From DATACQ01 sp036555515 (GTDB lineage Bacteria; Desulfobacterota; Binatia; UBA9968), in the NCBI GenBank assembly GCA_036555515.1, contig DATBLC010000138.1, positions 27,665-91,664 on the forward strand: a DNA stretch of 64,000 bases, read 5' to 3'. Shown piece by piece: positions 44,534 through 53,825 of this stretch (position 1 is its first letter; every line of letters starts with the position of its first letter). A model generated the notes under the pieces. That model did no database searches. It was not told where the DNA came from and was given only the letters and a program-made list of their open reading frames with translations. Made by a program: the position numbers and the translations under genes.

Positions 44534-45550
44534 ATGAGTATCCGTGAGGCCATTGAAAAGCTCGTCAACCGGATCAATCTTTCCGAACCGGAGATGATCG
44601 AAGCCATGAATCAGATCATGACCGGCGAAGCGACGCCGTTGCAGGTGGCGTCTTTTCTTACGGCGCTGCGCATGAAGGGCGAGACCGTCGAAGAAATTAC
44701 CGGCGCGGCGCGGGTTATGCGGCAAAAGGCCCACCATGTCCGGGTCGGCTCGAAGACGGTGATCGATACCTGCGGCACGGGAGGCGATCAGAAGGGGACC
44801 TTCAATATCTCCACGACTTCGGCTTTCGTCGTCGCCGGCGCCGGCGTCAACGTCGCCAAGCATGGCAATCGCTCGGTCTCCAGCCAGTCGGGCAGCGCCG
44901 ACGTGCTCGGGGCTCTGGGCGTCAAAGTCGATGCGCCGAAAGAACGGGTGGAGGAATGTATCGCCAAAATCGGCATCGGCTTTCTGTTCGCGCCGCTGCT
45001 CCACGAAGCGATGAAATACGCCGTCCAGCCGCGCCGCGACATCGGCATTCGCACAGTTTTCAATCTCCTGGGCCCGCTGACCAATCCGGCGATGGCGACG
45101 CACCAGTTGATCGGCCTGTACAGCGGCGATCTCGTGGGCATGATTGCCCACGTGCTGAAAAATCTCGGCAGCGTCTGCGCCATGGTCGTCCACGGCATGG
45201 AAGGCCTGGATGAAATTTCACTTTGCGGATCGACCAAGGTCGCCGAACTGCGCGGCGGTGAGGTCAAGGAATACACCATCGAGCCCGAACAGTTTGGCCT
45301 GAAGCGCTGCCACATAGAGGACCTTAACGGCGGCAACGCGGAGCAAAGCGCCACCATCGTGCGCCGCGTCTTGCAAGGCGAGGAAGGACCGGCGCGCGAC
45401 GTGGTTTTGCTCAACGGCGGCGCGGCGCTTTACGTCGCGGGCAGCGCGGCCACTATCCAGGACGGCATGCGGGTGGCCGCCGAATCCATCGACTCCGGCA
45501 AGGCCAGGGAAAAGCTTGCCCGGTTGGCCGAGATGACTAACGCCGCGTAG
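44534..45550 (+). CDS. trpD: Anthranilate phosphoribosyltransferase
   Basis: 338 residues from ATG 44534; the frame is open upstream but overlaps the SPOR gene and adds nothing like TrpD. It joins anthranilate and PRPP. DTCGTGGDQKGTFNISTTSA and VAKHGNRSVSSQSGSADVLGALG are the PRPP-binding and anthranilate-site motifs. It starts the compact trpDCFBA run; trpE and trpG are not in the window. Confidence 0.96.
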   Translation: MSIREAIEKLVNRINLSEPEMIEAMNQIMTGEATPLQVASFLTALRMKGETVEEITGAARVMRQKAHHVRVGSKTVIDTCGTGGDQKGTFNISTTSAFVVAGAGVNVAKHGNRSVSSQSGSADVLGALGVKVDAPKERVEECIAKIGIGFLFAPLLHEAMKYAVQPRRDIGIRTVFNLLGPLTNPAMATHQLIGLYSGDLVGMIAHVLKNLGSVCAMVVHGMEGLDEISLCGSTKVAELRGGEVKEYTIEPEQFGLKRCHIEDLNGGNAEQSATIVRRVLQGEEGPARDVVLLNGGAALYVAGSAATIQDGMRVAAESIDSGKAREKLARLAEMTNAA

Positions 45551-45554
45551 ACTC

Positions 45555-46331
45555 ATGGCTGAATTTCTCGCCACCATCGCCGGGCATGCGCGCGAAGAGG
45601 TTGACCGGCGGCGGCGCGACAGGCCATTAATGGCGCTGCGCGATCGTCCATTGTTCAATGTCCCGACCCGCGGTTTCGCCCGAAGTCTTGCCGGCACTAC
45701 CCGCCGCATCATCGCCGAGGTCAAACGGGCTTCTCCGTCCAGGGGGCTGATACGAGCGAATTTCGACCCGGTCGCCATCGCCCGCGACTACGCGGCGCAT
45801 GGTGCCAGTGCGATCTCGGTGCTGACCGAGGAAAGGCACTTTCAAGGCAGTCTCGACGATCTGGAGCTAATTCACGCCACCGTCGCCGTGCCGCTTTTGC
45901 GCAAGGATTTCATGCTCGATCCTTATCAGTTGACCGAAGCGAAAAGTTACGGCGCCGACGCCGTATTGTTTATTGCGGCGCTGCTCGACCGCGCTGCGCT
46001 GCGAGATCTCCGCGAGCAGGCCACGGTTCTGGGACTCGATGCTCTTGTCGAGGTGCACACCGAAGAGGAGCTGGGCGCAGCCTTGGAAGCGGGCGCGCAA
46101 CTGGTGGGGATTAACAATCGCGATCTGAAGACGTTCGACGTCGATCTCGCGACCACCGAAAAGCTGGCGCCCCTCGTCCCGCCGGGCGTGCCGGTGATTT
46201 GCGAAAGCGGCATCGATCGCGTCGAACAGATTCAGCGCGTCGAACGGTGCGGCATCCACGTTTTCTTGATCGGTGAAGCGCTAATGCGCGCGCCGGCGCC
46301 TGGAAGGAAGCTGAGGGAACTTTTAACGTGA
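45555..46331 (+). CDS. trpC: Indole-3-glycerol-phosphate synthase
   Basis: 258 residues. It closes the indole ring in tryptophan biosynthesis. AEVKRASPSRGLIR, LRKDFMLDPYQLTEAKSYGADAVLFI and INNRDLKTFDVD are the TrpC barrel motifs with the catalytic Lys and Glu. It starts 4 nt after trpD, which indicates coupled translation. Confidence 0.96.
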   Translation: MAEFLATIAGHAREEVDRRRRDRPLMALRDRPLFNVPTRGFARSLAGTTRRIIAEVKRASPSRGLIRANFDPVAIARDYAAHGASAISVLTEERHFQGSLDDLELIHATVAVPLLRKDFMLDPYQLTEAKSYGADAVLFIAALLDRAALRDLREQATVLGLDALVEVHTEEELGAALEAGAQLVGINNRDLKTFDVDLATTEKLAPLVPPGVPVICESGIDRVEQIQRVERCGIHVFLIGEALMRAPAPGRKLRELLT

Positions 46332-46393
46332 CTCATGATCGTGATTAAGGCTAGGCACGATTTTCGAGCGCGAACACGAGCAACGAGCACGAT

Positions 46394-47020
46394 ATGGTTA
46401 AAGTCAAAGTATGCGGCATTACCAACTTGATCGATGCGGAGAAGGCGCTCGAATTTGGCGCGGATCTCTTGGGATTCAACTTCTATCAGCCGAGCCCGCG
46501 TTGTGTTACGCCGCAAGCGGCGGCGGCGGTTCTCGCCGCATTGCCGGAGACATCTTACAACGTCGCGTTGTTCGTCAACTCGTCTCAAGCGAGGGTCCGT
46601 GAAGTCGTCGCCTGCGGAAAGTTGGCGAATGGCCGGCAAGCCTATTCCTGCTTGCAGTTTCACGGCGAGGAGAGCGCGGATTATTGCCGCGGCTGGGACA
46701 TGACAGTCATTAAAGCATTCCGGTTGAGGGACAAGGAATCGCTGCTCGGCATGGACCGGTTTCCCGCGGAATTTTATCTGCTGGACTCTTGGACCGCGGG
46801 CTACGGCGGATCCGGCGCCGCGTTTCCCTGGGATTGGCTCGAAGGGATGAAAACAGACAAACTGATATTGTCAGGCGGGCTCACCGTCGCCAATGTCGCG
46901 GCAGCTATTCGCCGCGTGCGGCCATACGGCGTCGACGTTTGCAGCGGAGTGGAGGCGCGTCCGGGTATCAAAGATCATGACAAACTCAAAGAATTTATTG
47001 TCGCTGCCAAAAGTGCCTGA
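46394..47020 (+). CDS. trpF: Phosphoribosylanthranilate isomerase
   Basis: 208 residues. VKVCGITNLIDAEKALEFGADLLGFNFY with the catalytic Cys is typical of TrpF, as are LQFHGEES, LLDSWTAGYGGSGAAFPW and GVDVCSGVEARPGIKDHDKL with the general-acid Asp. It follows trpC by 62 nt; the gap contains ACGAGCA repeats and no promoter that I trust. Its 3' end overlaps trpB by 44 nt. Confidence 0.95.
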   Translation: MVKVKVCGITNLIDAEKALEFGADLLGFNFYQPSPRCVTPQAAAAVLAALPETSYNVALFVNSSQARVREVVACGKLANGRQAYSCLQFHGEESADYCRGWDMTVIKAFRLRDKESLLGMDRFPAEFYLLDSWTAGYGGSGAAFPWDWLEGMKTDKLILSGGLTVANVAAAIRRVRPYGVDVCSGVEARPGIKDHDKLKEFIVAAKSA

Positions 47021-48197
47021 CCGGCGCGGCCATTTCGGCCCCTTCGGGGGCCGCTATGTGGCGGAGACGCTCATGCCCGCCATCATGGAATTGGAGCGCG
47101 CCTATGCGGCGGCGCGCCGGGACCGCGCCTTTCAAAAAGAGTTTCAACGTTATCTCCGCGAATACGCGGGCCGGGAAACTCCACTCTATTTCGCCGAACG
47201 GCTGACCCGCGAGCTTGGCGGGGCGAAGATTTATCTTAAGCGCGAAGACCTGTGCCACACCGGAGCGCACAAGATCAACAACACCATCGGCCAGATTCTG
47301 CTGGCGCGCCGCATGGGCAAGAAGCGGATCATCGCCGAGACCGGCGCCGGCCAGCATGGCGTGGCCACGGCGACGGTGGCGGCACGCTTCGGCCTGAAGT
47401 GCGAAATTTTTATGGGCCGAGAAGATGTCCGGCGCCAGTCGCTCAACGTGTTTCGCATGAAGCTTCTGGGGGCGAAAGTGCTGGTCGTGGAGTCCGGCAG
47501 CGAGACCTTGAAGGACGCCATGAACGAAGCGCTTAGAGACTGGGTGACCTACGTGCGCACGACCTACTACCTGATCGGCTCGGTGGCGGGGCCGCACCCC
47601 TATCCCATGATGGTGCGCGACTTCCAATCCGTGATCGGCCGAGAAGCGCGCCGTCAGATACTCAAGGCCGAGGGGCGCCTGCCGGACTATCTGGTGGCCT
47701 GCGTCGGCGGCGGCAGCAACTCGATGGGGCTTTTTTATCCCTTCGTGAAGGACTGCAATGTCAGGATGCTCGGGGTCGAGGCGGCGGGTCGGGGGCTCGG
47801 CACCGGCAAGCATGCGGCGTCGGTTCTCGGCGGCGAGATCGGCGTACTGCATGGCAGCAAGAGCTACGTGCTGCAGGACAGCGCCGGACAGATTCGCGAG
47901 ACCCATTCCATCGCCGCTGGGCTGGATTACCCCGGCGTCGGTCCCGAGCTGAGTTACCTGCGTGACCGGGGTCGCGTGCAGTTCGCCGCTGCTACCGACG
48001 ACGAGGCCATTGCCGCGCTCAAATATCTCGCTGAAATCGAAGGCATTATTCCGGCGTTGGAGAGCTCCCACGCCATTGCCGTGGTGATGCGTCTGGCGCC
48101 GCGCTTGCCCAAGCGGCGCACCATTGTCGTCAATCTCTCCGGCCGCGGCGACAAAGACATGATGACTGTGGGCGAGTATTTGGGAGTGAAACTCTAA
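46977..48197 (+). CDS. trpB: Tryptophan synthase beta chain
   Basis: 406 residues from ATG 46977, which lies inside trpF and overlaps it by 44 nt. KREDLCHTGAHKINN holds the PLP-binding Lys, AETGAGQHGVATATVAA the substrate loop, and CVGGGSNSMGLFYPF the phosphate-binding site. It condenses indole and serine. The length and motifs match TrpB1 (not the TrpB2 form). Confidence 0.96.
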   Translation: MTNSKNLLSLPKVPDRRGHFGPFGGRYVAETLMPAIMELERAYAAARRDRAFQKEFQRYLREYAGRETPLYFAERLTRELGGAKIYLKREDLCHTGAHKINNTIGQILLARRMGKKRIIAETGAGQHGVATATVAARFGLKCEIFMGREDVRRQSLNVFRMKLLGAKVLVVESGSETLKDAMNEALRDWVTYVRTTYYLIGSVAGPHPYPMMVRDFQSVIGREARRQILKAEGRLPDYLVACVGGGSNSMGLFYPFVKDCNVRMLGVEAAGRGLGTGKHAASVLGGEIGVLHGSKSYVLQDSAGQIRETHSIAAGLDYPGVGPELSYLRDRGRVQFAAATDDEAIAALKYLAEIEGIIPALESSHAIAVVMRLAPRLPKRRTIVVNLSGRGDKDMMTVGEYLGVKL

Positions 48198-48252
48198 CCT
48201 CCGTCCAACGTTCAAGCTTTTTTGATTAAAGCGAAGAAGACCTTTGAATCTC

Positions 48253-48285
48253 TAAACTTGAACTTTGAACCTTGAACTTTGAACG
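48253..48285. repeat. (GTTCAAN)n heptad array before trpA
   Basis: On the minus strand 48253-48285 reads GTTCAAA, GTTCAAG, GTTCAAA, GTTCAAG in exact 7-bp register. It fills the trpB-trpA gap immediately before the GTG start of trpA. Confidence 0.8.
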
Positions 48286-48289
48286 AACT

Positions 48290-49195
48290 GTGGGACGCAT
48301 TGAAAAGAAATTTGCCGAATTGAAACAGCGGCGCGAGGCCGCGCTGATTCCGTTTGTGACCGCGGGAGACCCGGATCTCGGCACGACGCTCGAGATTCTT
48401 TACGCCGTGGAAAGGGGCGGCGCCGACTTGATCGAGTTGGGCGTTCCGTTCTCCGATCCGACGGCCGACGGGCCGACGATTCAACGTTCTGCGAAGCGCG
48501 CATTGATGAATAAGCTGTCGTTGCCGATGATTTTTTCCGTAGTTCGCGAGTTTCGCCGCCACTCCGAGCTGCCGCTCATTTTATTCGGCTACTTCAATCC
48601 ATTTTTTCACTACGGCCTGGAAAGTTTTTGCCGCCAGGCCGCGGCAGCGGGCGCCGACGGCGTGCTCTGCGTTGATCTGCCGCCAGAAGAAAGCGGCGAG
48701 TTGACGCAGTGGAGCGACGCTTTGGGGTTGGACGTGATTTTTCTATTGTCCCCCACCAGCGGCCCAGATCGGATCCGTCAGGCCGTCCGGCAGGGACGCG
48801 GCTTTATCTATTACGTCTCGGTGACCGGCGTCACCGGCGCGCGCCGGTCATTGGACGGGCAACTGCGTGGACAGGTGGCGCGGGTGCGCCGCGCCGCGTC
48901 GCTGCCGGTGGGCGTGGGATTCGGCATTTCGAAGCCGGAGCAAGCCGCCTGGATCGCCGGCTTCGCCGATGCCGTTGTGGTGGGGAGCGCGCTGGTTCAA
49001 ATTATCGAAACCGCCGACGGCAGAAAACAAAAGGCCGAGCGCGCCGGTAAATTTGTCGCTCGGCTGAAACACGCCATGCGCAAAGTAAGCGAGGATTCAA
49101 GGTTCAAGGTTCAACGTTTAAAGTTGCGCCTCAGGCGCGGTTCAAGGTTTCGCGTTCAAGATTCAAGGTTGGGCCGTGGCGACGTTGAACCTTAA
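48290..49195 (+). CDS. trpA: Tryptophan synthase alpha chain with repeat-derived tail
   Basis: 301 residues from GTG 48290 (VGRIEKKFAELK), the usual TrpA start; a TTG at 48272 lies inside the repeat. ALIPFVTAGDPD, IELGVPFSDPTADGPTIQ, FIYYVSVTGVTGARR and VGFGISKPEQA are TrpA motifs with the catalytic Glu and Asp. TrpA normally ends near residue 265, here at about KFVARLKHAM. The last 35 or so residues are Arg/Lys/Phe-rich and are encoded by the heptad repeat at 49094-49245, so the native stop seems to have been lost. The enzyme core is intact. Confidence 0.94.
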   Translation: MGRIEKKFAELKQRREAALIPFVTAGDPDLGTTLEILYAVERGGADLIELGVPFSDPTADGPTIQRSAKRALMNKLSLPMIFSVVREFRRHSELPLILFGYFNPFFHYGLESFCRQAAAAGADGVLCVDLPPEESGELTQWSDALGLDVIFLLSPTSGPDRIRQAVRQGRGFIYYVSVTGVTGARRSLDGQLRGQVARVRRAASLPVGVGFGISKPEQAAWIAGFADAVVVGSALVQIIETADGRKQKAERAGKFVARLKHAMRKVSEDSRFKVQRLKLRLRRGSRFRVQDSRLGRGDVEP

Positions 49196-49245
49196 ACCTT
49201 TGAACTTTGAACAGGCGAAGCCATTGAACTTGAACTTTGAACTGT
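49094..49245. repeat. Large (GTTCAAN)n array in inverted arrangement
   Basis: Direct heptads (GGTTCAAGGTTCAACGTTTA from about 49100) and GTTCAAGATTCAAGGTT near 49154 face inverted ones (TTGAACCTTAAACCTTTGAAC at 49184-49204 and CTTGAACTTTGAACTG near 49228). The array spans the end of trpA and the start of folC, and the inverted halves could form a long hairpin in the trpA-folC transcript. Confidence 0.75.
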
Positions 49246-49254
49246 TCAGCCCAC

Positions 49255-50544
49255 GTGGACGCTTATCTCCAAACTCTCGACTGGATCTATAACCTGCGCG
49301 GCGGCGTCATCGATTTGCGCCTCGAGCGTATGGACGAAGCGTTGGCGCTGTTCGGCCATCCCGAGCGGCAGTTTCCCGCACTCCATATCGCAGGCACCAA
49401 CGGCAAGGGCTCGACGGCCGCGATGCTGCACCGGATTCTATCTTTGGGCGGATTCCGCGCGGGCCTTTATACCTCGCCACATCTGGTTTCTTTTACCGAG
49501 CGCATCCGCGTCGGCGACAAAGAAATTTCCGCCCCTGAGGTCGTCGAGCTGGCCGAGGAGATTCGGGCGCGGATAACGCCTGCTGGTGTGCCACTGACGT
49601 TTTTCGAAATCGTAACGGTAATGGCGTTCCTCTATCTAGCCCGCGAGCAAATCGACATCGGCGTGATCGAAGTTGGTCTGGGCGGGCGTTTGGACGCGAC
49701 CAACCTGGTGCGGCCGTTGGTCACGATGATTACGACGATATCCAAAGATCATGAGAGCTATCTAGGTTCGGACTTGCTTTCCATCGGCAGAGAAAAGGCG
49801 GGAATCATCAAGCCCGGCGTGCCCGTCGTTTGTGGTGCAGTGCCCTCCGAAGTTGCGGCGCTGATCAAACAGGTTGCCGAGGAAAACCGCTCCCCTTCAT
49901 ACTTTCTCGGCGCAGATTTTAAATTTTTCTTGAAAAATGAGCGCTTCTTCGATTATAAGGGAATACAACACCATTTCTCGGATCTCACAGTAACACTCCA
50001 TGGGCGGCATCAACGGTCAAATGCTGCTATCGCTATTGCCGCGCTGGAGCTGGCGGGTGGTTCTTTTCCCGTCAGCGAAGAAGCGATTCGGCGCGGCCTA
50101 AGTTCAGTGGTCTGGCCTGGCCGCTTCGAGATTGTGCGCGAGCGTCCATGGGTGATCTTGGACGGCGCGCACAATGGCGAGGGCGCGAGCGCGCTGGCGG
50201 AGGTGCTGAAAGAATTTCGGCGCGGGCGAAGGATCAAGCTTCTGTTCGCGGCGATGGAGGACAAAGATTGGCGCGCCATGCTGTCGCTTCTGCTTCCTCT
50301 GGTGGATGAGGTGATGGTGACAAGGGTCCGGATGGAACGCAGCGCTGAGCCCGGGAGAATTGCCCGCTGGGCGGCCCGTTCCTTGCCGCACCGCATGGCC
50401 GAGGAGGCGGGCGCGGGATTGAAGGTGCTTTTCCAAGAAGCCGGGCCGGACGATATAATTTTGGTCGCCGGCTCGCTGTACCTGCTGGGCGAAGTCCGGC
50501 CGACGGCGCAAGATCTCGCAGCGCGGCGCGAATCGAGGAATTGA
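49255..50544 (+). CDS. folC: Folylpolyglutamate synthase / dihydrofolate synthase
   Basis: 429 residues from a GTG at 49255; a TTG at 49237 lies in the repeat. It adds glutamate to folates. GTNGKGSTAAML is the ATP P-loop, YTSPHLVSFTERIRV and TMITTISKDHESYLG are FolC/Mur-ligase motifs, and WVILDGAHNGEGASAL is a C-terminal signature. The start lacks a clear ribosome site because the upstream sequence is repeat, so coupled reading from trpA is possible. Confidence 0.92.
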   Translation: MDAYLQTLDWIYNLRGGVIDLRLERMDEALALFGHPERQFPALHIAGTNGKGSTAAMLHRILSLGGFRAGLYTSPHLVSFTERIRVGDKEISAPEVVELAEEIRARITPAGVPLTFFEIVTVMAFLYLAREQIDIGVIEVGLGGRLDATNLVRPLVTMITTISKDHESYLGSDLLSIGREKAGIIKPGVPVVCGAVPSEVAALIKQVAEENRSPSYFLGADFKFFLKNERFFDYKGIQHHFSDLTVTLHGRHQRSNAAIAIAALELAGGSFPVSEEAIRRGLSSVVWPGRFEIVRERPWVILDGAHNGEGASALAEVLKEFRRGRRIKLLFAAMEDKDWRAMLSLLLPLVDEVMVTRVRMERSAEPGRIARWAARSLPHRMAEEAGAGLKVLFQEAGPDDIILVAGSLYLLGEVRPTAQDLAARRESRN

Positions 50545-50555
50545 GACGGGCTGAT

Positions 50556-52898
50556 ATGGCGCTGAGAGCAATCTACGTTATCGCTCCACTACTAGGAGCA
50601 TCAATTCTCCTCACCGCCGACTCCGCGTCGGCACAATTGGCGCGGCCCGGCGCTGACGGCGCGGCAATCAACGTTACCGCTGATAAATTGTCGGCGGGCA
50701 ACGGCGCGTCAAAAATAGAAGCCAGCGGTAGCGTCGAAATCAGGCGCGACCTGACCACGCTCCGGGCCGATGAGGTTCGCGTGGACCGCGACACACAAGA
50801 TGTCGAGGCGAAGGGGCGGGTCTCGGTGGACGACCCGGAATGGAAAATCAAGTCGGCGGATTCGCTGCAGCTGAATTTGGGGAAAGAAACCGGCGAGATT
50901 CAAAACGGCGATCTTTTCATCGAGCAGGGTCATATCAGTATCATGGGCCGGCGCTTTCAAAAATTGGGCGGTCAGGTTTACCATGTTGACGACGGTTTTT
51001 TTACCACCTGCCTATGTGAGTCCGGCAGATCACCTTGGAGGTTTTCCGCGGATCAAATGGACCTCTCGGCCGATGGCCTGGGCATTGTTAAAAATGCGTA
51101 TTTTTACATTTTGGACGTGCCAGTTTTTTACCTGCCCTACGGGTTTTTTCCATTAAAAACCGAACGGGAAACCGGGCTTCTGTTTCCCAAGTTCGGATCA
51201 TCGACCAAAGAAGGCTACCGTTTCCAACAACCGTTTTTTTGGGCGATCTCGAAAAGCACCGATGCGACTTTGACATTCGATATCCAGACCCGCGCGCGGG
51301 TCGGCGGCATCGGCGAGTTCCGCACGATATTTGACCGGGATTCGGATTTTCAGTTTCAGACATCGTATTTCAGTGAAAATCTGCGCAAGCATGCCGACGA
51401 GTCCATAGTCGACCGAACGATCGCGGACCAGCGCATTCCGAGGGACCGCTGGAGCGTGGTGGCGACGCACCGTTATCTTACGACGACCGATTGGCAGACC
51501 TACAGCGACGTAGCCGTTTTCAGGGACGACCTGTTTGTGCGCGAGCTGGTCGATCGTTTCGATCTGCCGGGCACCAGGGAAATGGATATCAGGCGAAGCC
51601 GTTTCGGCGAATCTCGATTCGGCGTATTCAGAGCGTGGGGCGATACGTTTTTTAAAGGCGGGTGGAAATTCTATCAGGATTTCATCCAGCCCGACCCGAC
51701 CACCTTGCAGCGCACGCCGCAGGTCGCCTTTTGGGGCCAGCGGTTCATGTCCGGCTTTCCGCTGGAGTTTCGTTGGCGCACCGAGGCGATCAATTATCTA
51801 AGAAGGGAAGGCGGCGACGGATTGCGTTTTGACCTGCGCCCGGAAGCGGTGCTGCCGTTCAAGCTGGCTTCATACCTTTTCGGTGCGCTGAGCGTGGCGC
51901 CTCGGCAGACGATCTATCATCTTTATTCTCCGGTTAAATCATCGGACCGAAATCTGGCGCGGCCAATGGTGGAAATACGCGGCAACGTCGCGACGTCGTT
52001 AAACCGAGTTTTTGACTGGGGCGGGACCAGCTTGGCGGCAATTAAACATGTCATCGAGCCCGAGCTGAGTTACCTTTTTGTACCCGATGTCGATCAAAGC
52101 AAAATTCCGATCATGGACAACATCGACAGAATCAGGAGACGGAATGTCTTAACCTTGGCGTTTGACAACAGGTTTTGGGGTAGACCGACTAGAACACTTG
52201 CGGCTCCGGCCGACGACAAAGATACCGAACTTGTCAATGTGCCCGGACTCATCGGCGTTTCTGAGATGGGGCGCGTGAGATTGGCGCTCAGTTACGATAT
52301 CGACAGAGAAAGGAAAGGCGGAGACAGCCTTTCGGATCTTGACATCAATATCAGGTTGAACCCCTTGAGTTACGTGGTTCTGGGGTTTGATGGTGGCGTC
52401 AACCCTGGGCCGTGGCAAGTGTCGCAAGGGCGCGCTTTCTTCAATATTTCCGATCCGCGCTTGAGGCGGCAAACCCTGGATGCGGATTTCAATAGACAGG
52501 ACTACATCGGCATCAGCTACCAGTTTTTGCGCCAGAGTCCACTCGGCTTCCTGTCTGAAGACGCCAACGCCGATCTAGACGAGCCCGCCACAGCCGCCTA
52601 TTGCGCGCTGCATTCTGTCGACCCGCGTTGCACTGGATTTTCAAAGAATATCGTCGGCAGCGTCGGCACGAGTTTGCTTTATCATGCGACGGAGAATATT
52701 CTCTTGTTTCTCAGCTCGTCCTATGACGCCCGCGAAAGCCGATTCCTCGGCGTCCGGGCGGCCGCGAAGATTCTTTCAAGTTGTGAATGTTGGTCTTTGA
52801 CCTTTCGCGTCGGGCGAGATATCAACCCGGCAAAAACGACCTTTAACTTTGATTTTAACCTGCTCGGTTTGGGTTCCACGAAAAGCACGTTGAATTAG
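50556..52898 (+). CDS. lptD: LPS-assembly outer-membrane protein LptD
   Basis: 780 residues from ATG 50556; the TTG at 50541 overlaps the folC stop. A signal peptide to about residue 26 (SASAQ) is followed by an OstA/LptD N-terminal beta-jellyroll (about 36-150) and a C-terminal beta-barrel. It forms the outer-membrane pore for LPS with LptE. Two CxC pairs, C152-C154 and C743-C745, match the positions of cysteines that form the essential disulfides in known LptDs. It ends the plus-strand run; an oppositely oriented GT2 gene follows 33 nt away. Confidence 0.93.
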   Translation: MALRAIYVIAPLLGASILLTADSASAQLARPGADGAAINVTADKLSAGNGASKIEASGSVEIRRDLTTLRADEVRVDRDTQDVEAKGRVSVDDPEWKIKSADSLQLNLGKETGEIQNGDLFIEQGHISIMGRRFQKLGGQVYHVDDGFFTTCLCESGRSPWRFSADQMDLSADGLGIVKNAYFYILDVPVFYLPYGFFPLKTERETGLLFPKFGSSTKEGYRFQQPFFWAISKSTDATLTFDIQTRARVGGIGEFRTIFDRDSDFQFQTSYFSENLRKHADESIVDRTIADQRIPRDRWSVVATHRYLTTTDWQTYSDVAVFRDDLFVRELVDRFDLPGTREMDIRRSRFGESRFGVFRAWGDTFFKGGWKFYQDFIQPDPTTLQRTPQVAFWGQRFMSGFPLEFRWRTEAINYLRREGGDGLRFDLRPEAVLPFKLASYLFGALSVAPRQTIYHLYSPVKSSDRNLARPMVEIRGNVATSLNRVFDWGGTSLAAIKHVIEPELSYLFVPDVDQSKIPIMDNIDRIRRRNVLTLAFDNRFWGRPTRTLAAPADDKDTELVNVPGLIGVSEMGRVRLALSYDIDRERKGGDSLSDLDINIRLNPLSYVVLGFDGGVNPGPWQVSQGRAFFNISDPRLRRQTLDADFNRQDYIGISYQFLRQSPLGFLSEDANADLDEPATAAYCALHSVDPRCTGFSKNIVGSVGTSLLYHATENILLFLSSSYDARESRFLGVRAAAKILSSCECWSLTFRVGRDINPAKTTFNFDFNLLGLGSTKSTLN

Positions 52899-52931
52899 TC
52901 GCCAAGCAGCGAGGGCGCTGATTCCCGAAAT

Positions 52932-53825
52932 TTACTTGCCTTCGCGGCCCTTCCGTTTTGATTCCAACATGCCGACATAATGGTAGAGACGGCCCTTAGT
53001 GCGGTAGAGTTTCCTCTCGCTGCCGAATATCGAATAGAAACCGTATTGAGTCAAAACCCGGCCCAGGTCCATGATGATGCGCCCGACGCTTTGGCGTTTG
53101 AACAGAAACCGGCTGGCGCCCTGTCGTCTGTGAACGGATTGAAAATAGGCCTCGGTCAATCTCAGTCGGTCTACTTGATGATAAACAACCGCTTGCCCCA
53201 GATAACTGATTTTGATACCGGCCCGGCGGATTCGTTGGGCGAGCTCGACGTCTTCCGAAGTCCCGGAAGCTCCGGGACCGAGCCGGATATCGAACTTTCC
53301 TACTTTGTCGAAAACCTCGCGGCGAAATGCCATATTGGCGCCGTTCAATGAATGCATTTCGCTAGTGGTGCCATCGAAATCGACCTGGCGCACGGTCCGA
53401 TACCTTTCGATGAGCCGGCAAATCTCCGGGTCCGCACGATCCCGCGGCGGAATCAGGACCGCTCCCTGAGCGGCGAGATGAGAAACTTTACCGAAATGGG
53501 TTTCCAGGGCGACGAGCCAAGCCGGGTCCACGACGACATCATCATCCAAGAAAGTCAGGACGTCGCCTTTTGCCACGGCAATTGCTTCATTTAGCGCCCT
53601 GGACTTGCCCGGGGAGGTCGTTCGCAACAAGCGTATAGGGACCGGAAAGTCCGTTGCGACCCTTTGGAGGCCTGGCCATGTTTGGTCTTTGGAGCAATTA
53701 TCGCATACAATGATTTCAGGTTTAATATGCGCCAAGCTGTTTAAGTGTTTGATGCTCTCTAGAAGGTTGGTAACCTCTTGGTGTCGATCTCTAGTCGGTA
53801 TGATTACGCTGAATGAAGTGGCCAC
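52932..53825 (-). CDS. Family 2 glycosyltransferase
   Basis: 297 residues from a GTG (53825). FSVIIPTRDRHQEV, VCDNCSKDQTW and the LTFLDDDVVVD metal motif define a GT-A inverting transferase. NGANMAFRREVFDKVGKFD and GTSEDVELAQRIRRAG are the acceptor-side ED motif. A C-terminal basic region may associate with the membrane. It stands at the edge of the polysaccharide locus but on the opposite strand. Confidence 0.9.
   Translation of the reverse strand: MATSFSVIIPTRDRHQEVTNLLESIKHLNSLAHIKPEIIVCDNCSKDQTWPGLQRVATDFPVPIRLLRTTSPGKSRALNEAIAVAKGDVLTFLDDDVVVDPAWLVALETHFGKVSHLAAQGAVLIPPRDRADPEICRLIERYRTVRQVDFDGTTSEMHSLNGANMAFRREVFDKVGKFDIRLGPGASGTSEDVELAQRIRRAGIKISYLGQAVVYHQVDRLRLTEAYFQSVHRRQGASRFLFKRQSVGRIIMDLGRVLTQYGFYSIFGSERKLYRTKGRLYHYVGMLESKRKGREGK

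Noticed and set aside
48253..49245. Heptad arrays as a CRISPR array
   Set aside because: Units are 7 bp with no spacers of 30-40 bp and no cas genes nearby.
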